Shown: positions 62,401 to 64,000 of the stretch, piece after piece | Position numbering within the stretch: position 1 is the first letter of the stretch | How the letters are laid out: each line of letters starts with the position of its first letter | Origin: Episyrphus balteatus | Taxonomy: Eukaryota; Arthropoda; Insecta; Diptera; Syrphidae | Direction: 5' to 3' | Length of the DNA: 64,000 nt | NCBI RefSeq assembly: GCF_945859705.1 | Contig: NC_079135.1 | Location: 126,040,551-126,104,550, forward strand | The notes under the pieces: generated by a model | Told to the model about the DNA's origin: nothing | The model's input: the letters and a program-made list of their open reading frames with translations, nothing else | Database searches by the model: none | Made by a program: the position numbers and the translations under genes

Positions 62401-63331
62401 ATGTGTCAAAATTTTGCATGAATTTGACAGTTTTTTTACCACGTTTACTATTTTACCAGGTTTACCCTGAGTTTACACCATTGCATGACTCCCCCTTTCT
62501 ATTTAACAAATCCTATTCAAATATTTGAAAATCTAGCCTCTACATGGGTTAATTTAAATTTAGGTGGAATATCTACTTGTCTATTTTAGCTTAACTATGT
62601 TCGCCATTAAGAAGCTTTGGCAATATATTATGTGTTTTTGTTGTTGTTGTGTTTTGCAGCAGTTGCACTATATGATAAATCGTGTTGCTACAAAACTCAG
62701 CGTTATTTATATAAAAAAAAAATAATAATAATAAAAAATATAAACACGACCGCCGCGTTGCCGCCGTGGTGAAAGGTGGTGATTGTGGTGGGTGGTGTTG
62801 TATAATTTAATTTAATCTATCTTTAAACTATTTTATCTATTTTTTTTTTCGACTATATCTAATAATAAATACAAGAACAAAATAATAAACTCATTGATTT
62901 CATCAAAGCAAAATACTTACTCCAAATCGACTTGATGATGTTGTTGTATCATTATTTCCGCCACTCAGGTACGAACTGGCACGATATGAGGAAGATAAAC
63001 CTGATGAGCCACCAGTTAAAGCCGACGATGATGAGCTACTTGAGTATGAGCTTCTGCTACTAACCGATGGATATGTTGATCGAGGCAAATATGATCCAGG
63101 ATAGAAAGAGCTGCTCGAATATGTCGATGATGGAGTTTTTGTATATCCGTTGCTTCGATAGGTTGAGCTATAGCCACTTGTGGAAGAAGACGACGACGAA
63201 GATAGTGCACTGGATCCGGATCCGGTGGATTTGTTTGCTAAGCTCGAGGAGTATGTGCCACTGGTTGTTTGTGGTATATACAAACTTCCACTGGTTGATG
63301 AAGTTGATCTTCTGGGCGAAATTACAGGCAT
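32079..63331 (-). CDS. Usp2: Ubiquitin-specific protease, whole gene (alternative starts and ends)
   Basis: A cysteine protease that removes ubiquitin from substrates. The catalytic core joins 50536-50374, 47697-47551, 47479-47266, 47199-46877, 46805-46656, 46582-46504 and 44853-44781, all GT-AG with matching phase. It carries the Cys box IGNTCFMNS, QQDAQEF, zinc ligands CTVC and CSKC, LVIHLKRFS, the His box GGHYVAL and FNDN. Sequence order and wording match Drosophila Usp2 (CG14619), of the USP2/USP21 type. Upstream exons 63331-62921, 60712-59993 and 57000-55459 all end in phase 0, so any can splice to 50536. From the ATG at 57000 the protein is 896 residues; joining the first two exons directly gives 759. 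A possible last exon at 32460-32079 adds a membrane tail. Confidence 0.92.
32461..34892 (-). other. Usp2 last intron, proximal part (or intergenic)
   Basis: Contains a MITE at 33527-33780. The rest (33.0-34.4 kb) is less AT-rich than its surroundings and has many stops in every frame; it may be a worn-out transposon, but no domain could be recognised. Confidence 0.4.
33527..33780. mobile_element. 254-bp MITE
   Basis: TGGGCTATCGTGAATACAAA at the left end and TGGGCACTATCGTGAATCTC read from the right end form imperfect TIRs. The interior has repeated gggaa/ttccc words in both orientations (aatttcccggggaatg, attccgggggaaac). No coding capacity. Confidence 0.6.
35764..37057. mobile_element. 1.29-kb insertion in the left palindrome arm
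   Basis: Present in the left arm and absent from the mirror position (empty site at 43765-43776). Ends CCCATTAACACCC and (reversed) ACCCATTCTCTCCC are inverted and the target TTTAA is found on both sides (35759-35763, 37058-37062). A TTAA-type target plus CCC ends resembles piggyBac-like elements. The interior repeats gtacttt/aaagtac with caatggg near both ends. No transposase frame, so non-autonomous. Confidence 0.75.
37250..37800. repeat. Inverted pair of the dispersed repeat, left arm copy
   Basis: Two mirror-image units meet near 37570. Each contains cccgatcga, the tgcaac phrase and ggatggaatacaa, and both resemble 15779-16085. The same pair exists in the right arm (43025-43596). Confidence 0.75.
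38139..38205 (+). repeat. tRNA-derived SINE head, truncated
   Basis: aggtggtaaggtgattgcct resembles a tRNA box A region with a Gly-type anticodon arm (GCCTCCCAC), and gggttcgcatccc is box B. The 5' part of box A is missing here; the mirror copy in the right arm is longer. A T-rich 3' part follows. Confidence 0.6.
38273..38527. mobile_element. 255-bp MITE in the left palindrome arm
   Basis: Ends CGTCCCGTTTCTGC and their exact inverse are flanked by ATAT on both sides (38269-38272, 38528-38531). The mirror position in the right arm (42283-42295) has a single ATAT and no element, so boundaries are unambiguous except for the palindromic target (TA or ATAT). Confidence 0.88.
38981..39050 (-). repeat. 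tRNA-derived SINE head
   Basis: On the - strand: ggtcgtattagtttagtgga (box A type), then aaggattttgcattttggtc and box B agttcaaatccc. The head GGTCGTATTAGT matches the SINE in the right arm at 42.35-42.43 kb, so both belong to one family. Acceptor-stem pairing is poor, which argues against a working tRNA. Confidence 0.6.
39672..41066. mobile_element. 1.4-kb foldback element rich in ACAAGT repeats
   Basis: Ends GGGCCCTATTTCACCAACT and the exact inverse at 41048-41066. Subterminal regions contain many acaagt/acttgt and cacaaatttgtg words plus the phrase ggtgaaacaga, in both orientations, for about 250 bp on each side. The interior is AT-rich and non-coding. It lies in the spacer of the large palindrome. 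Confidence 0.8.
42352..42430 (-). repeat. tRNA-derived SINE head, longer copy
   Basis: On the - strand: ggtcgtattagtctaggtgg, taaggtgattgcctcccact, then box B gggttcgcatcccaaaag. It is the mirror partner of 38139-38205 but keeps the full box A region, showing that the left-arm copy lost sequence. Confidence 0.65.
43025..43596. repeat. Inverted pair of the dispersed repeat, right arm copy
   Basis: Mirror image of 37233-37804, essentially identical, so it is part of the 9.7-kb palindrome. Open frames of 60 and 69 codons on opposite strands are identical to those in the left arm and are not genes. Confidence 0.8.
44311..44316 (-). terminator. Possible polyadenylation signal for Usp2 short form
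   Basis: AATAAA on the - strand about 465 bases past the TAA at 44781, already inside the palindrome arm. It is the first such word I see downstream of that stop, but it is weakly supported. Confidence 0.2.
44781..44853 (-). CDS. Usp2: Usp2 exon: end of catalytic domain, stop overlapping a splice donor
   Basis: Acceptor ttactttcag, then (V)VSSELTESHLVSSSAYILFYERA and TAA. The SSAYILFYE block is the conserved end of USP domains. The bases GCGTAAGA contain both the in-frame stop (44783-44781) and a consensus donor GC|GTAAGA (exon end 44785). Unspliced gives the short protein; spliced can join the phase-2 exon at 32460. This exon lies only 140 bp from the outer edge of the 9.7-kb palindrome. 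Confidence 0.9.
44854..46503 (-). other. Usp2 intron, no recognisable element
   Basis: AT-rich intron. The phrase ggttacacatacgccatagtg at 45606 resembles ggttacgtatacgccacagtg at 25384, a short unexplained shared sequence. Nothing else supported. Confidence 0.4.
46504..46582 (-). CDS. Usp2: Usp2 exon: catalytic His box
   Basis: Encodes STAGGHYVALCKHP, then KKWHEFNDN. His in GGHYVAL is the catalytic base and the FNDN Asn/Asp stabilises it in USP enzymes. Ends GT|gtaagt in phase 2. Confidence 0.95.
46656..46805 (-). CDS. Usp2: Usp2 exon: HLKRFS block
   Basis: Completes the strand LVIHLKRFSETRWSKMSNIV, conserved in USP enzymes, then VEFPTGERELNMGPY and YYSLYAISNHMG. Starts in phase 1 (CAT for His is split across the junction) and ends G|gtaaat. 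Confidence 0.95.
46877..47199 (-). CDS. Usp2: Usp2 exon: zinc-binding fingers subdomain
   Basis: The largest catalytic exon. It encodes DNRKADITWEWYAKAENS, RDLFVGQLKSTLKCTVCGN, DPVWDLSVPLP and CSKCQTRRKSTKSF. The two CxxC pairs bind structural zinc in the fingers, which grip ubiquitin. Acceptor gttcttatag, donor ATTC|gtaagt. Confidence 0.96.
47266..47479 (-). CDS. Usp2: Usp2 exon: QQDAQEF block
   Basis: Encodes EFAKLIREMW, TPSELKRAFSSKHRMYSDYN and QQDAQEFLRFFLDSLHSALN, the QDAQEF motif shared by USP catalytic domains. Phase 1 start, phase 2 end at AAG|gtaaaa. Confidence 0.96.
47551..47697 (-). CDS. Usp2: Usp2 exon: catalytic Cys box
   Basis: Encodes GLCGLRNIGNTCFMNSVIQC and LSHTSELTKFLKTQ, SSKDQQILS. 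Cys in GNTCFMN is the nucleophile (residue 580 in the 896-residue isoform). Acceptor tacttgtag; donor G|gttagt, slightly off consensus. Confidence 0.96.
48136..48240. mobile_element. 105-bp MITE
   Basis: GGGCCCAATTCCGCAAGAGT and (reversed) GGGACAAAATTCCGCAAGAG are inverted ends joined by a short middle. The GGGCCC start recalls the ends of the elements at 21.3 and 39.7 kb, but the rest differs. Confidence 0.7.
49254..49752. mobile_element. 499-bp MITE with TA duplication
   Basis: Ends ATGGGGTTTTCGTTTGG and the exact inverse, flanked by TA (49252-49253, 49753-49754). Interior sequences such as aataaattaatttttt and gatctataaattgattt are self-complementary. No protein. Confidence 0.78.
50374..50536 (-). 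CDS. Usp2: Usp2 exon: linker before the catalytic domain
   Basis: Starts in phase 0 after acceptor tttaaaacag with VRSTSSLRTTLPPLPPNPTR, then DWDRDSSRSSILSSRNLSDD and KLTPEQEG. Ends G|gtgagt in phase 1, exactly fitting the Cys-box exon. All three upstream coding exons end in phase 0 and can splice to it. Confidence 0.92.
51510..52170. repeat. 0.66-kb inverted repeat
   Basis: Mirror arms: tatacttttctgaaggtttt (51561) and its complement at 52122; gaactcgaatccgaagt and its complement; ggaccttattctttt and its complement. Arms are moderately diverged. Confidence 0.8.
52195..52820. repeat. Reverse copy of the CTGT-associated repeat
   Basis: Reads on the - strand like 29662-30430 (cctaaacgaatggaccgatt, gtatgtagcgttatttggcg). 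The microsatellite is reduced to a few units. Diverged by many substitutions. Confidence 0.8.
53040..53280. repeat. Related inverted repeat, second copy
   Basis: Repeats the same phrases as 51510-52170 (aaaatatacttttctgaagg, gctgaactcgaatccg, atattaccgttat) and folds back on itself within 240 bp. Confidence 0.7.
54583..54732. mobile_element. 150-bp MITE with TA duplication
   Basis: GCCCCGTTCTTTTTTAGGTG at the left and GCCCTGTTCCATTGGAGGTA read from the right, flanked by TA. Inside, agtagatctagtactacaa and ttgttgtagtagattt are inverted. A half copy seems to precede it at 54495-54580. Confidence 0.55.
55459..57000 (-). CDS. Usp2: Usp2 exon: long disordered N-terminal region, likely alternative first exon
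   Basis: From ATG at 57000 (MIDANIKNLKFPKQKRSVE), 514 codons to donor AGT|gtaagt (phase 0). Composition is dominated by Thr, Asn, Ser and Gln homopolymers, including a run of twelve Gln and long Asn and Thr stretches, typical of fly regulatory or scaffold regions. A non-repetitive island QFFLISAFKDQNFLKKECEL, then ARSQVSRSRQRF, may be functional. Sequence before the ATG is poly-A on this strand and gives no good acceptor, favouring a separate promoter. A weak phase-0 acceptor at ccccaag|CAA (56961) could allow joining to upstream exons. Confidence 0.85.
56236..56275 (-). repeat. Poly-glutamine CAG/CAA tract
   Basis: Mixed CAA/CAG codons specify about twelve consecutive Gln followed by HQTRQHKPK within the Usp2 exon. 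Codon mixing suggests moderate stability. Confidence 0.85.
57001..59992 (-). other. Usp2 intron or promoter region, low complexity
   Basis: Next to the 57-kb exon the + strand is nearly pure T runs (57.0-57.7 kb). The rest is AT-rich intron with no recognisable repeat structure or exon. If 57000 starts its own transcript, its promoter lies here. Confidence 0.4.
59993..60733 (-). CDS. Usp2: Usp2 exon: Ser/Asn-rich N-terminal region
   Basis: Two readings. As a first exon it starts at ATG 60733 (MATPPPQRDLDRKRSTDN). As an internal exon it starts at 60712 after the strong acceptor ccccccccgcag, in phase 0, matching the phase-0 donor of the 63-kb exon. It ends ACCAAG|gtaaaa, phase 0. It encodes mostly Ser/Asn/Thr low complexity with an island LARLVATSALEIYEKYSPAN followed by YIPKCELSRSSSLSEG. 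The CEL.RS.S core resembles ECELARSQVSRS in the 57-kb exon. Confidence 0.82.
60734..62920 (-). other. Usp2 intron
   Basis: AT-rich with one inverted-repeat element (62347-62490). No exon seen. The region just upstream of 60733 could be a promoter if the ATG there is used. Confidence 0.4.
62347..62490. mobile_element. 144-bp hairpin MITE
   Basis: tcatgaaacggtgtcaactt, then gggtaaacctggtaaacgtg, is mirrored on the right by gtttaccctgagtttacacc and tgcatga. The arms are about 55 bp with a short loop. No target duplication could be fixed. Confidence 0.65.
62921..63331 (-). CDS. Usp2: Usp2 exon: Ser/Tyr-rich first coding exon
   Basis: From ATG at 63331 (MPVISPRRSTSSTSGSLYIP) to GGA|gtaagt, 137 codons, phase 0. 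Almost entirely Ser, Thr, Tyr, Gly (SSTYSSSSFYPGSYLPRSTY), so likely disordered and phosphorylated. The strong donor and matching phase with 60712 support it as the first coding exon of the longest isoform. Confidence 0.78.
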
Positions 63332-64000
63332 ATTATATTTGTATTTTGTGTGATTTGTGGTGGCGATGTTGGTGGTGGTGTTTGGTGATGGTGGTAGTGG
63401 TTGGAGGACTATGATGTTATTTTTTGTAAGTTTTTTTTAGCTCTTTTGTTGACTAGTTTATATTATTTTTATTTTTTAGCGATATCCTAAAACCTAAGCA
63501 TAAATATATATTTTTTTTTTTGTGATTCGGTATCTTTTTTTTTTTCTTCTCCAGTTTTTTTGTTTTATGTTCTGGCTTTTTCTTATCTTACAGTAATATA
63601 GTTGTGAGTTTAGATTTTATTTTTTTTTTCTATACTTTGAGAGTATCGTTGAGTGGTTTCGAGGTATTGCAAAGTTGGTTATTTAAGGTAAGTGTTGACT
63701 TTGTTGTTGTTTGATTTCGAAATATTTTTTTTATTTGTTTTTTTTTTTTTTTTTATAATCTGAAAAGGAACAAAAATAAGGAATTAGATTAATATAATTT
63801 AATAAAACATCAGACATTATGAGATATAGTTTTGTGTCTGTGTGACACAAAATATAAAACGACCGTTATTTAATGAAAAAACAATGGAAGAAAAATATAA
63901 AATGGGGCCTAAACGGATGTATGGATTTGCTTGAAACTTGGTACAGATGATTTTTACGTGATTCCCTAGACCCGTTTTTTTTATTTTTTTAATATCTCCC
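63332..64000 (-). other. Upstream of Usp2 and repeat fragment at the window edge
   Basis: Presumed 5' UTR and promoter side of the long isoform, with long T runs. From about 63908 to the end it contains gcctaaacggatgtatggat and gcttgaaacttggtacagat, the start of another copy of the CTGT-associated repeat, cut by the window boundary. Confidence 0.45.

Noticed and set aside
1..64000. CRISPR arrays, operons, bacterial promoters or prophage
   Set aside because: Spliced genes, base composition and gene identity show insect nuclear DNA; repeats are inverted or dispersed, not spaced direct repeats.

Overview
This is a very AT-rich nuclear segment from a true fly (Diptera, probably a higher fly). 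Evidence: spliced genes with GT-AG introns, long Asn/Gln/Ser/Thr homopolymers in coding exons, introns packed with transposon relics, and two genes whose exons closely match Drosophila genes. No complete mobile-element protein, rRNA, true tRNA or CRISPR array was found. All calls come from reading the sequence by eye; no alignment or RNA evidence was available.

Left third (about 2.27-17.6 kb, + strand): a complete kinesin-13 gene, ortholog of Drosophila Klp10A, rebuilt as ten coding exons whose phases all agree (911 codons; 849 without an acidic/Gly-rich cassette). The motor has the class-specific KVD motif, P-loop, switch I and switch II. Its introns carry a degenerate non-LTR retrotransposon, an 8.8-9.2 kb MITE, a 17-bp tandem repeat and a 1.06-kb near-perfect palindrome.

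Middle (about 17.6-32 kb): the convergent intergenic region. It starts with the Klp10A 3' UTR, followed by TIR elements and foldback elements. These include a 1.14-kb element with TTA target duplication, a 2.4-kb foldback built of CGGAG-rich units, a 3.85-kb element with GACCGACACC-type ends that contains a 1.7-kb palindrome and a nested 164-bp MITE, and a CTGT-microsatellite repeat family.

Right half (about 32.1-63.3 kb, - strand): a ubiquitin-specific protease, ortholog of Drosophila Usp2 (CG14619), with a complete catalytic domain spread over eight small exons between 50.5 and 44.8 kb, plus three long disordered N-terminal exons (63.3, 60.7 and 57.0 kb) that probably serve alternative promoters. 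The last catalytic exon ends at GCGTAAG, where an in-frame TAA overlaps a 5' splice site. Reading through stops after YILFYERA; splicing there fits the phase of an exon at 32.46-32.08 kb that would add about 126 residues and a C-terminal transmembrane segment. The intron between them (12.3 kb) is dominated by a 9.7-kb palindrome whose arms differ by datable insertions: each has a filled site in one arm and an empty site in the other.

The two genes act separately (microtubule depolymerisation; deubiquitination) and only share convergent orientation. The most unusual feature is the density of long intronic inverted repeats, which would fold into long dsRNA hairpins in pre-mRNA.
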